From positions 1 to 22,114 of the forward strand of contig JAQUOB010000003.1 in NCBI GenBank assembly GCA_028717325.1: a DNA stretch of 22,114 nt, given 5' to 3'. Every line of letters begins with the position of its first letter. Position 1 is the first letter of the stretch. A program made the translations under genes and the position numbers. This document shows, piece by piece, positions 8,040 to 14,871 of this stretch. This stretch comes from Candidatus Margulisiibacteriota bacterium. Its GTDB lineage: Bacteria; Margulisbacteria; WOR-1; O2-12-FULL-45-9; XYB2-FULL-48-7. The notes beneath the pieces are model-generated. The model made no database searches and had not been told where the DNA came from. It saw nothing but the letters and a program-made list of their open reading frames with translations.

Positions 8040-11000
8040 CCCATCGCCACAGGTCGGCCAAATTGAACGCAAAACCCAGAATCGCATTATCGAGCTATTT
8101 CGAGATCGTCTTAAGTATGATTGTCTCGGCAACTGGGAAGAGTGCGAAGGGAACAGCAATATCGAAGAGAAGTATTTACATGCCTTCCTCACACGCTCGG
8201 GTTATAGCGATAAAATCATCGGCAAAGCCATCTATGAGCTAAAGCAAGCGGCCAGCAGCCAGATCAGGAGCCTTTATGATCTCAATAAAGACGTTTATAG
8301 CTTGCTTCGCTACGGTGTTAAAGTCCGCGAAGAACTCGGTGAAAACTATCAAACCGTTAATTTAATTGACTGGAAGAATCCGGAGAAAAACGACTTTGCC
8401 ATTGCCCAAGAAGTGACCATACGGGGGAATAGGACTAAGCGTCCCGACATAGTGCTTTATGTGAATGGTATCGCTATTGGGGTGCTTGAGCTAAAGCGCA
8501 GTATAGTTTCAATTTCAGAAGGTATTCGGCAAAATATCGGTAATCAAAAAGATGAGTATATTAAAAGCTTTTTTGCAACGGTACAGCTTGTTATGGCTGG
8601 CAATGATACTGAAGGTTTGCGCTACGGCACTATTGAAACCCCAGAGGATCATTGTCCTACATGGAAAGAACCGGGGCTTGAAGGTGAGAATCGGCTTGAT
8701 AGGCATCTATTTCAGATATGTGATAAAAAGCGTTTTCTAGAAATTATTCATGACTTTATCGTCTTTGATAGTGGGAGAAAGAAAATATGCCGCCCCAATC
8801 AATACTTTGGGGTAAAAGCGGCACAGGAGTACGTAAAACGACACGAAGGAGGCATAATCTGGCATACGCAGGGGAGCGGCAAGAGTCTGACCATGGTCTG
8901 GCTTGCCAAATGGATACGCGAAAATGTAACCGACCCGCGAGTCTTGGTGTTAACCGACCGGACAGAACTGGATGATCAGATTGAAAAGGTATTTGGCGGC
9001 GTTGATGAACATATTTATCGGACCACAAGCTGTCGGGACTTAGTCGGGCAACTTAATACTAAAAATAAATGGCTTCTTTGCTCTCTAATTCATAAATTTG
9101 GTCGAAGGGAAGATGCAGACGAGAACGATATTGATGCCTATTTGGCAGATATCAAGAGTAATCTGCCTGCCGATTTTAAAGCCAAGGGAGACATCTTTGT
9201 GTTTGTTGATGAATGTCACCGCACTCATTCAGGCAAGCTTCACGATGCCATGAGGACTCTTTTACCTCAGGCTACATTTCTTGGCTTCACCGGAACACCG
9301 CTTCTAAAGATTGATAAGAGAAATAGCATCAAAGTCTGGGGAAAGTATATCCACACTTATAAATATGACGAAGCTGTATCTGACCGGGTGGTTTTGGACC
9401 TTCGCTATGAAGCGAGACGGGTTGATCAAAATATCGCTTCGCAGGCAGGGATAGACGCTTGGTTTGAAGAGCGCACTCAAGGTTTAACAGAGGTTGCCAA
9501 AGCTGCTCTTAAACGCCGTTGGGGGACGATGCAGAGCCTCTTGAGCTCCAGTTCCCGGCTTGAAAAAGTAGTGTTTGATATTCTTGATGACTTTTTCAAA
9601 AAAGATCGGTTGGCAAGCGGACGCGGCAACGCCATGCTTGTTGCCAGCAGTATATACGAGGCTTGCCGATATTATGAGATTTTCCAGAATCAAGGATTTA
9701 CAAAATGCGCCGTTGTGACTTCCTATGAGCCGGGCGCGCTTAATACCGAAGATCGAGAATACGCGATTTATCAAAGAATGTTGGGCGGAAAAACAACGGA
9801 AGGCTTTGAGCGTGAGGCCAAAAAGAAATTTATTGAACAGCCCGGACAGATGCAGCTTCTCATTGTTGTGAATAAGCTCCTAACAGGATTTGACGCGCCG
9901 CCAGCGACTTATCTTTATATTGATCAAAATATGCAAGACCATAGTCTTTTTCAAGCTATTTGCCGTGTCAATCGGCTGGATGGCGATGATAAGGAATACG
10001 GTTATATTGTGGACTACCGCGATCTTTTCCAAAAATTGGAACAGGCAGTTACTGATTATACGATTGGCCCGTTTGAGGGATTTGATAAGGAAGACGTTCT
10101 AGGGATTTTAAAAGATCGTATGGAAGAAGGCAAAAATGATTTGGAAGAGGCGCTGGAAGTTGTTCGAGCGCTTTGTGAACCCGTTGCTCCGCCAAAGGAC
10201 TCTGCGGCACATATCCGCTATTTCTGCGGAGATGTAGAAAACCCATACTCGCTTAAGGAAAATGAGATCAAACGAGTAAAATTATATAAAACTGTAAGTC
10301 ATCTTGTGCGCATGTACGCTGATCTTGCCAACGATATGACAAAGGCAGGCTTTAGCCAGGAACAGACACAAGCAATTGGGCGAGAAGTATCTCATTACGA
10401 ACAGGTTAGGATGGAAATTAAGTTAGCAAGCGGCGATTATATTGACCTTAAGAGATACGAGCCAGCTATGCGAACTCTCATTGACCGCTACATCACGGCA
10501 GATGAAAGCGAGAAATTATCTGCGTTTGATGATATGACATTGGTTGAGCTAATTATTAAAAAAGGCATCAATGCTATTGATGATCTGCCCGAAGCAGTAA
10601 AACAAAGCCAAGATGCGACCGCAGAAACAATTGAAAATAATGTTCGCCGGCTGATTATTGATGAAATGCCAACCAATCCGAAATATTACCAGCGAATGTC
10701 CGAGTTATTGGATGAATTGGTTAAGGAACGAAAACGGGCTGATATTGCTTATAAGGAATACATTGCTCAAATTGTTGCTCTTACGAAGCAGGTAAAAAAT
10801 CCCGAGCAGTCAAGATTATATCCCACGGCCATTAATACTAGGGCCAAACAAGCGTTCTATGATAATCTTGGTAAAGATGAACAAGTAGCACTAATTGTCC
10901 ATGAGGCGGTAATGAAATCAAGGTCCGATGATTTTAGGGGCAATCCTATTAAAGAAAGGTTGATAAAAATAGCAATTAAAGAAGTTTTGCCAGAATTGTC

Positions 11001-11055
11001 GGAAGATGATCAAAAAAGTCTGTTTGAAATTATCAAGAACCAACATGAATACTAA
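8023..11055 (+). CDS. hsdR: Type I restriction endonuclease/translocase subunit
   Basis: 1010 aa, normal length. The N-terminal nuclease domain has PDIVLYVNG with D142 and LELKR with E156-x-K158. The superfamily 2 translocase motor follows: Walker A QGSGKS (283-288), DECH box (396-399) and TGTP motif III (423-426), with LLTGFDAP and QAICRVNRL (motifs V and VI) further on. The C-terminal third is helical and probably contacts HsdM. It binds unmethylated sites with HsdM/HsdS, pumps DNA using ATP and cuts at a distance. The start lies inside hsdS (17-nt overlap), and the stop overlaps the following metallopeptidase start, which suggests coupled translation. All key motifs look intact. Confidence 0.96.
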   Translation: MEHITNPSPQVGQIERKTQNRIIELFRDRLKYDCLGNWEECEGNSNIEEKYLHAFLTRSGYSDKIIGKAIYELKQAASSQIRSLYDLNKDVYSLLRYGVKVREELGENYQTVNLIDWKNPEKNDFAIAQEVTIRGNRTKRPDIVLYVNGIAIGVLELKRSIVSISEGIRQNIGNQKDEYIKSFFATVQLVMAGNDTEGLRYGTIETPEDHCPTWKEPGLEGENRLDRHLFQICDKKRFLEIIHDFIVFDSGRKKICRPNQYFGVKAAQEYVKRHEGGIIWHTQGSGKSLTMVWLAKWIRENVTDPRVLVLTDRTELDDQIEKVFGGVDEHIYRTTSCRDLVGQLNTKNKWLLCSLIHKFGRREDADENDIDAYLADIKSNLPADFKAKGDIFVFVDECHRTHSGKLHDAMRTLLPQATFLGFTGTPLLKIDKRNSIKVWGKYIHTYKYDEAVSDRVVLDLRYEARRVDQNIASQAGIDAWFEERTQGLTEVAKAALKRRWGTMQSLLSSSSRLEKVVFDILDDFFKKDRLASGRGNAMLVASSIYEACRYYEIFQNQGFTKCAVVTSYEPGALNTEDREYAIYQRMLGGKTTEGFEREAKKKFIEQPGQMQLLIVVNKLLTGFDAPPATYLYIDQNMQDHSLFQAICRVNRLDGDDKEYGYIVDYRDLFQKLEQAVTDYTIGPFEGFDKEDVLGILKDRMEEGKNDLEEALEVVRALCEPVAPPKDSAAHIRYFCGDVENPYSLKENEIKRVKLYKTVSHLVRMYADLANDMTKAGFSQEQTQAIGREVSHYEQVRMEIKLASGDYIDLKRYEPAMRTLIDRYITADESEKLSAFDDMTLVELIIKKGINAIDDLPEAVKQSQDATAETIENNVRRLIIDEMPTNPKYYQRMSELLDELVKERKRADIAYKEYIAQIVALTKQVKNPEQSRLYPTAINTRAKQAFYDNLGKDEQVALIVHEAVMKSRSDDFRGNPIKERLIKIAIKEVLPELSEDDQKSLFEIIKNQHEY

Positions 11056-11770
11056 TTCTAATGCTCTCCAGGTTGGCCCTATTGATGCGATTGTGGTTCG
11101 TAAGCCGATTAAAAACCTGCATCTTTCTGTTTTGCCGCCGAATGGCAAAGTTAGAGTGACTGCTCCTCTCCATATAAAGGATGATGCAATCCGTTTGCTT
11201 TTGGCAACCAAGCTGGTTTGGATAAAAAGGCAGAAAGCCAAATATGAGACGCAAGAAAGGCAAGCCTCTCGCGAATATGTTTCTGGAGAGACCCATTACT
11301 TTCTAGGCGAACCTTATCGTTTAGAAGTTGTCTGTGTTAACCTCCCCCCGCGTGTCTTTCTTAAGGGGAAGGATAAAATTGTTTTACAAGTACGGCCTAA
11401 TAGCACTTTCGCAAAGCGAGAAGAAGTGTTGATGAGTTGGTATCGTGCTAAATTAAAAATAGTGGTATATGAAATTATAGAGAAATGGTCGAAAGCAATC
11501 GGCGTTCAAACCAATGCTTGGGGTGTTAAAAGGATGAAGACTCGCTGGGGAACGTGTAGCCAAAAAGCTGGTCGGATCTGGCTAAATCTAGAGCTAGCCA
11601 AGAAGCCGATCGTAACCATTGAATATATTATTGTTCATGAGCTTTTGCATTTGATCGAAAGGAAGCACAACGAAGTGTTCGTTCGACTTATGGATAAACA
11701 TATCCCGAAATGGCGCAGTGTTAAAGAAGATTTGAATCGGTTTGTATTAGCACATGAAAAGTGGAACTAA
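11045..11770 (+). CDS. YgjP-like (M48-type, DUF45) zinc metallopeptidase
   Basis: 241 aa from the ATG at 11045. The zinc signature is HELLHLIERKH: H198, E199, H202 and H208. The preceding KTRWGTCSQKAGRIWLNLEL is the hallmark of the YgjP/DUF45 family. This family is often encoded next to type I restriction genes, but its substrate is not established. The frame is also open to an ATG at 11006. The 11045 start is preferred because it overlaps the hsdR stop by only 11 nt, and the extra 13 residues are not family-like. It belongs to the hsd operon by overlap and AT-rich codon use. It might act in controlling restriction by proteolysis (inference). Confidence 0.85.
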   Translation: MNTNSNALQVGPIDAIVVRKPIKNLHLSVLPPNGKVRVTAPLHIKDDAIRLLLATKLVWIKRQKAKYETQERQASREYVSGETHYFLGEPYRLEVVCVNLPPRVFLKGKDKIVLQVRPNSTFAKREEVLMSWYRAKLKIVVYEIIEKWSKAIGVQTNAWGVKRMKTRWGTCSQKAGRIWLNLELAKKPIVTIEYIIVHELLHLIERKHNEVFVRLMDKHIPKWRSVKEDLNRFVLAHEKWN

Positions 11771-12105
11771 TAACCTTCGAACAATTCGTTGAACAATCTC
11801 TAAAAGATATTCCTCAAAAATTTAGGGATATGATGGAAAATATCACAATCGAAGTCGAGCCGGAGAAGATCGTTTTCGATAAGAGTCATAACCTGATCCT
11901 CGGCCAATACACGGGGGTGCCTCTGCCTCAACGCGGACCGGCCTACCAAAACGTCCTGCCGGATAAAATCGTTATCTACTTGAAGGCATTCGATAATTAT
12001 CCGTCCGATAAGCTGCCCGCGTTGATTACTAATGTTCTGCAGCATGAGATCGGACACTATTTTGGGATGAGCGAAGCAGAACTATCTCAATATAAAAAAA
12101 TATAA
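11761..12105 (+). CDS. Minimal zincin metallopeptidase family protein (DUF1025/PF06262-like)
   Basis: 114 aa, usual for the family. It opens with ITFEQFVEQSLKDIP, continues with LILGQYTGVPLPQRG and LPDKIVIYLKAF, and ends with HEIGHYFGMSEAEL, where H95, E96 and H99 are the zinc/catalytic residues. Biochemical function in this family is poorly defined. The start is a GTG at 11761 lying inside the last codons of the upstream peptidase (10-bp overlap), and no ATG gives a better N-terminus. The first 90 nt or so are AT-rich like the island and the rest is GC-richer like the host. The gene may therefore be the host gene at the island's right edge, now coupled to the hsd message, or an island gene at the border. 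Confidence 0.8.
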   Translation: MELITFEQFVEQSLKDIPQKFRDMMENITIEVEPEKIVFDKSHNLILGQYTGVPLPQRGPAYQNVLPDKIVIYLKAFDNYPSDKLPALITNVLQHEIGHYFGMSEAELSQYKKI

Positions 12106-12126
12106 TGAAGATGACGGGGAGCGCAG

Positions 12127-12161
12127 AAATACTAAATACTAAGTTCTAAATACTAAACAAA
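12127..12161 (+). repeat. Heptad tandem repeat, AT-rich flavour (five units, forward)
   Basis: 7-bp units start at 12127, 12134, 12141, 12148 and 12155, mostly AAATACT with variants AAGTTCT and AAACAAA. They lie just after the metallopeptidase stop. The array faces an inverted, longer array at 12206. Confidence 0.75.
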
Positions 12162-12205
12162 TTCAAATTACCGAAATATAAATGACCGAAGCAGCCACTC
12201 TTCTT

Positions 12206-12275
12206 GTTTAGTTATTTGAGAATTAGCATTTGGATATTGTTTAGCATTTAGTATTTAGCATTTAGAATTTAGAGT
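12206..12275 (-). repeat. Heptad tandem repeat, AT-rich flavour (ten units, inverted)
   Basis: Ten 7-bp units stay in one phase from 12206 to 12275. The last five read TTAGNNT on the plus strand; the first five are more degenerate. On the minus strand this is the same CTAAATA-like unit as at 12127, so the two arrays form an inverted pair around 44 bp. The final unit supplies the stop codon (12269-12271) of the ORF6N gene. The pair could fold into a long imperfect stem between two convergent genes. Confidence 0.75.
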
Positions 12276-12802
12276 TTATGCACCGTAAACCCAATTTTCG
12301 GTTTCGGCTTTCCCTCGTAAGAGATCATCTTTTCAATGGTTTTAATTATTAAGCCGATTTCTGTATCGTGCCGGTCGACTTTGTGCTTGAGCTCTTTGAA
12401 AAGATAGGAGAGGTCCTTATTTGAGGCTAGGATTTGGCGGAGGCGGACGAAAGCGCGCATGATGGTAATATTTACCCGGACAGCTCTTGGGCTATGCAGG
12501 ACACCGGACAGCATCGCCAGACCTTGCTCGGTAAATACATTAACATTCCTAGCATGTTTGATCTTGTCGACCTCACCCATTGGGGAACATATCACAATTT
12601 GTGATATGTTTAATATTTCTTGCCTCGTTAGTGAAAACATGAAGTCTTCTGGAAATCTTTCCCGATTTCTCTTTACCGCTTGATTGAGAACAAAAGTTTT
12701 TACCCCATATAATTCGGCCAAATCCCTATCCAGCATTACTTTTTGCCCTCTGATCGTATAAATCCTGTTCTCAATTCTCCCGATCGGCACTAATTTGTTC
12801 AT
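12269..12802 (-). CDS. ORF6N domain-containing protein
   Basis: 177 aa. The N-terminal 90 residues or so are the ORF6N domain: IENRIYTIRGQKVMLDRDLAELYGV, then RFPEDFMF and FTEQGLAMLSGVL. This domain is found in phage and mobile-element DNA-binding proteins, often as Rha/KilA-N-like regulators. The C-terminal half is helical (LRQILASNKDLSYLFKELKHKVD), probably a short coiled coil. The start has a good AAGGAG ribosome site about 8 nt upstream, unlike the leaderless host genes. Its stop codon falls inside the heptad array. It is convergent with the zincin gene. Its function in this genome is unknown; transfer from a mobile element is plausible. Confidence 0.85.
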   Translation of the reverse strand: MNKLVPIGRIENRIYTIRGQKVMLDRDLAELYGVKTFVLNQAVKRNRERFPEDFMFSLTRQEILNISQIVICSPMGEVDKIKHARNVNVFTEQGLAMLSGVLHSPRAVRVNITIMRAFVRLRQILASNKDLSYLFKELKHKVDRHDTEIGLIIKTIEKMISYEGKPKPKIGFTVHKL

Positions 12803-12872
12803 TCTTTCTCTCCTTTGTTCTTATGGTACGCAATTTATTGGACAGCAATTCTATTGCCACGATCAAGCTGAC

Positions 12873-12924
12873 GGTTAGTGGCGGAAAATCGACAGCAGTT
12901 CCCGATCCCCGCTATTGCCTAACC
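12873..12924. repeat. Nested imperfect inverted repeat upstream of a zinc-ribbon gene
   Basis: GGTTAG (12873-12878) pairs with CTAACC (12919-12924), GCGG (12881-12884) with CCGC (12909-12912), and ATCG (12888-12891) with CGAT (12903-12906). The loop is 11 nt. The GACAGCARTT element also occurs twice directly, at 12841 and 12891, and CTATTGCC occurs twice, at 12851 and 12912. The right arm overlaps the -35 box of the next gene. It could be an operator, a structured element or a small mobile-element remnant. Confidence 0.4.
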
Positions 12925-12943
12925 AATCCAACAAGCGTAGAAT
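12915..12943 (+). promoter_or_regulatory. Promoter giving a leaderless message for the 59-aa zinc-ribbon gene
   Basis: TTGCCT (12915-12920), a 17-bp spacer and TAGAAT (12938-12943) lie 7 nt before the ATG at 12951. No Shine-Dalgarno fits in that gap. The geometry matches the promoters of glmM, the LigB-like gene, gltX and the barrel-SppA gene. Confidence 0.6.
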
Positions 12944-12950
12944 TGACCCC

Positions 12951-13130
12951 ATGGGTGGCGTAAGGCGTAAGGTTTCAATAAAGTGCGATTGCGGCCAAAT
13001 AGTTGCCGTCGGCAGCGTTTTTTGCCCATTTTGCCAGGCCAAGATCCAGAAGAAGAACGCTAAGATAACTAAGAAAGAAGAAAAGAAATACCAGAAAAGC
13101 ATGAGAGGCAAGGGGAGGAAAAGGAAATAA
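12951..13130 (+). CDS. Small zinc-ribbon protein with basic tail
   Basis: 59 aa from the ATG at 12951. Two CxC/CxxC-type knuckles are seen, CDCG and CPFC, 11 residues apart, which is enough for one zinc ribbon. The last 30 residues are mostly Lys/Arg (KKEEKKYQKSMRGKGRKRK), so nucleic-acid binding is likely. A start at 12915 is possible in frame but would place the promoter inside the gene and adds a non-conserved tail. The 12951 ATG sits at the right distance from a good promoter. A heptad repeat begins 2 nt after the stop. No known family was recognised. Confidence 0.6.
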   Translation: MGGVRRKVSIKCDCGQIVAVGSVFCPFCQAKIQKKNAKITKKEEKKYQKSMRGKGRKRK

Positions 13131-13131
13131 G

Positions 13132-13166
13132 TGGCCCCAGCTCCCTAGCCCTTAGTTCTTTAGCAT
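13132..13166 (-). repeat. Heptad tandem repeat bridging GC-rich and AT-rich flavours
   Basis: Units start at 13132, 13139, 13146, 13153 and 13160: TGGCCCC, AGCTCCC, TAGCCCT, TAGTTCT and TTAGCAT. The array begins like the GC-rich repeats and ends like the AT-rich ones at 12241. This suggests that both flavours are one family. It fills the gap between two convergent small genes. Confidence 0.65.
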
Positions 13167-13183
13167 CGACTTGGCTTCAGCCC

Positions 13184-13366
13184 TTACCAATTGTCTAAAC
13201 TAACTTTATCCTCATCACTTTTTATGAATGAATTACATTCTTCGCAATGATAGCTATTGATCACGGCCTCTTTAATTTTACCTTTTTTATCTTTTGTTGT
13301 TGTTTTGGTGGTCGAAACCTTCAAGTTCTTAATAGTTTTACATTTGGGGCAGTACTCCCTTGTCAT
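13184..13366 (-). CDS. Small zinc-ribbon protein (60 aa)
   Basis: 60 aa with CPKC near the N-terminus (residues 6-9) and CEEC near residue 41-44, the spacing of a single zinc ribbon. A Lys/Thr-rich linker lies between (TTKTTTKDKKGKIKE). The ATG has a strong ribosome site (AGGAG at 13376-13380, minus strand). It begins 34 nt after the Fic stop on the same strand, so the two are probably co-transcribed. It could be a nucleic-acid-binding partner or an unrelated passenger. No specific family was recognised. Confidence 0.65.
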   Translation of the reverse strand: MTREYCPKCKTIKNLKVSTTKTTTKDKKGKIKEAVINSYHCEECNSFIKSDEDKVSLDNW

Positions 13367-13400
13367 GATTTACTTCTCCTTATATGAGAATAGCGATTGG

Positions 13401-14462
13401 TCAGCCCAACTTTCTATACCGGGTGCTCCGCCCGAGGCCGAGACGCTCGATCTTTTTAAATGATAGCAATCTGGATAAGGCCTGATTGACTGTCGGCCGG
13501 GCAACCTTAGCATACTTGGAGATATCTTGCGGAGTTGCTTCCTCCACCGTGAGCAGGTATCGCCAAATGGCTAATTGCTTGGGAGAGAGAAGCTTCTCAA
13601 TGTTCTCGGTCGAGAGCAGGCTGACGGCCTGTTTGGCCTGCGTGAAAACCACCTCCAGGAAAAAGGTCAGCCAGTGGGTAATGTTTTCGTGTTTCGAATT
13701 GAAAGTCCGCTGGCTTTTCCGTAAAGCCAAATAATAACCGGGTTTATCCGATTCGATCAGCTTTTCATGAGAAACGTACGGGGAAAACAAATATCCCTCT
13801 TTGAGCATCAGCAGATTGGTCAAGATCCGTGCCAGCCGTCCGTTGCCGTCTTCAAAAGGATGGATGTTCAGGAACTCAATGATAAAATTGCCGATGATCA
13901 GGAGCGGATGGTGCTTTTTGGCCGCCAGGGAGTTACGGGCCCATTCTATAAGCTCCTGCATTTCCTTGGGCGTTAAATAGGCCGGCGTGGTCTCGAAAAT
14001 AGTGCCGACCGGTTTGCCGGAAGCATCAACCATCATCACTTTGTTCTCTTTCTTCTTGTATTCACCCCGATGGCCTTCGTCTTTTCCGGCATATTTTAAT
14101 AATTCTTTATGTAAATGCTTGATCGAACTTTCAGAAAAGGGGATTGTTGCCCAGGCTTCAAAAATATTGCGCAGCAGCTCGAAATAACCTTTTACTTCGC
14201 TCTTGTCCCGGTCGGAAAACCGCTGCAGGGCGATGCCGGCCATCAGTTTTTCCACGTCGCCATCAGAGAGGCGGGCCCCTTCAATGCGGGTCGAGGCCCC
14301 GGTCGAGGTAACCAGTACCGATTTTTTCAACCTGCCCAGCACCTGCGGGCTCAACTTGGCGCCGGCGATCCATTGGCCTTTCAGTTCGTCAATCTTGGCG
14401 ATCTTTGACCAAAGCTGGTCGGGGAGGTCGTTTAAACGTTGCTCAAAGCGCGAGTAAGGCAT
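13401..14462 (-). CDS. Fic family protein (class II, self-inhibited, C-terminal winged helix)
   Basis: 353 aa. The active-site loop HPFEDGNGRLAR (H201-R212) is complete, so adenylylation (AMP transfer to target hydroxyls) or a similar transfer is expected. The N-terminal helix carries the inhibitory [S/T]xxxE[G/N] motif as S57-T-R-I-E61-G62, which defines class II Fic proteins that inhibit themselves. The C-terminal 60 residues or so (AIWRYLLTVEEATPQDISKYAKVARPTVNQALSRL) form a winged helix, so the protein may bind DNA, perhaps its own promoter. The start has an AAGGAG site. A near-consensus promoter and three ATATAAG half-sites lie directly upstream. The target is unknown. Confidence 0.93.
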   Translation of the reverse strand: MPYSRFEQRLNDLPDQLWSKIAKIDELKGQWIAGAKLSPQVLGRLKKSVLVTSTGASTRIEGARLSDGDVEKLMAGIALQRFSDRDKSEVKGYFELLRNIFEAWATIPFSESSIKHLHKELLKYAGKDEGHRGEYKKKENKVMMVDASGKPVGTIFETTPAYLTPKEMQELIEWARNSLAAKKHHPLLIIGNFIIEFLNIHPFEDGNGRLARILTNLLMLKEGYLFSPYVSHEKLIESDKPGYYLALRKSQRTFNSKHENITHWLTFFLEVVFTQAKQAVSLLSTENIEKLLSPKQLAIWRYLLTVEEATPQDISKYAKVARPTVNQALSRLLSFKKIERLGLGRSTRYRKLG

Positions 14463-14470
14463 TCGTTGCT

Positions 14471-14503
14471 CCTTATATTATAACTATATAAGATTATATA
14501 AGG
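14471..14503. promoter_or_regulatory. Candidate operator: three ATATAAG half-sites at the fic promoter
   Basis: CCTTATAT (14471-14478) is perfectly inverted as ATATAAGG at 14496-14503, and a third half-site ATATAAG lies at 14486-14492. The set spans the -10 box, the start point and the ribosome site of fic. Binding by the protein's own winged helix is an inference. Confidence 0.45.
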
Positions 14504-14521
14504 AAAGAATCATTTGGTCAA
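14493..14521 (-). promoter_or_regulatory. Strong promoter of the fic gene
   Basis: On the minus strand, TTGACC (14516-14521), a 17-bp spacer and a perfect TATAAT (14493-14498) give one of the best promoters in the window. The start point would be about 24 nt before the ATG, leaving room for the AAGGAG site. Confidence 0.7.
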
Positions 14522-14529
14522 GCCGCTTT

Positions 14530-14742
14530 TTAAAGTATCTTCACCGTTTTCTGCGCCGAATTGTGCCCCTTCATGATCTTGATCCGGTTCTTTTTAACTT
14601 TATATTCTTCCGCCAACAGATCGAACATTATTTCATTAACGTTATTATTGAGCTCCGGCTCAACCACGTAGAGGCGGTTGCCGACTAGCTCGTTGTGGTC
14701 AGAATTTAAGACGATTCTTATTTCTAGGATAAATTCTGTCAT
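14530..14742 (-). CDS. DUF167/YggU-like small protein
   Basis: 70 aa. The C-terminal half, NNNVNEIMFDLLAEEYKVKKNRIKIMKGHNSAQKTVKI, follows the DUF167 (YggU) pattern of an Asn/Ala helix, a lone loop, then a strand ending in a G-[HE]-x-S-x-x-K turn. The N-terminal half is shorter than usual and keeps only the first beta strands. Function of this family is unknown. The start has an AAGGAG ribosome site and an extended -10 promoter about 40 nt upstream. It lies 67 nt upstream of fic on the same strand, but fic has its own strong promoter in between. Confidence 0.6.
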   Translation of the reverse strand: MTEFILEIRIVLNSDHNELVGNRLYVVEPELNNNVNEIMFDLLAEEYKVKKNRIKIMKGHNSAQKTVKIL

Positions 14743-14784
14743 TTTGATCTCCTTTTTGTCTATGATCCGTTAATACCTAATTAT

Positions 14785-14793
14785 ATTATATCA
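14785..14793 (-). promoter_or_regulatory. Extended -10 promoter for the DUF167-like gene
   Basis: On the minus strand TG-A-TATAAT is a perfect extended -10 (TATAAT at 14785-14790). The -35 region falls in the heptad repeat and has no recognisable hexamer. Confidence 0.45.
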
Positions 14794-14796
14794 TCC

Positions 14797-14824
14797 CAGT
14801 CCCTAGTCCCCAGCCCCTGGCCCC
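14797..14824 (-). repeat. Heptad tandem repeat, GC-rich flavour (four units)
   Basis: Four 7-bp units start at 14797, 14804, 14811 and 14818; on the minus strand each reads GGGRCYR. The array lies between the divergent promoters of the DUF167-like gene and the arg operon. Confidence 0.75.
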
Positions 14825-14834
14825 TAATATATAT

Positions 14835-14863
14835 TTGCAGTTTGCCGGGTAATATATTATTAT
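14835..14863 (+). promoter_or_regulatory. Promoter of the LigB-AMMECR1-argCJB operon (leaderless start)
   Basis: TTGCAG (14835-14840), a 17-bp spacer and TATTAT (14858-14863) lie 8 nt before the ATG at 14872. No ribosome site fits. The same geometry is seen at four other host genes here. Confidence 0.55.
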
Positions 14864-14871
14864 TACGACAA

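Larger units (their letters stand above)
3380..11850 (+). other. AT-rich type I restriction-modification island (approximate limits)
   Basis: From about 3300 the sequence changes from the GC-rich codon use of the mutase and kinase genes to clearly AT-richer codons. It stays so through hsdM, the nuclease, hsdS, hsdR and the YgjP gene. GC-rich host-like codons return part-way into the small metallopeptidase gene, near 11850. Neighbouring genes on both sides are housekeeping or regulatory. No integrase, tRNA target or flanking direct repeat was found, so the edges are only compositional and the transfer is inferred. Confidence 0.55.

Noticed and set aside
11006..11044. Earlier ATG for the YgjP-like peptidase
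   Set aside because: It would extend the overlap with hsdR to 50 nt and add 13 residues with no family character; the 11045 ATG is more economical. Not excluded.
12127..12275. Possible CRISPR array
   Set aside because: The repeat period is 7 bp with no spacers and there are no cas genes nearby.
14842..14871. Upstream TTG start for the LigB-like gene
   Set aside because: It lies inside the -35/-10 region and adds ten residues not seen in the family, whose N-terminus begins just before the MPHPP motif.
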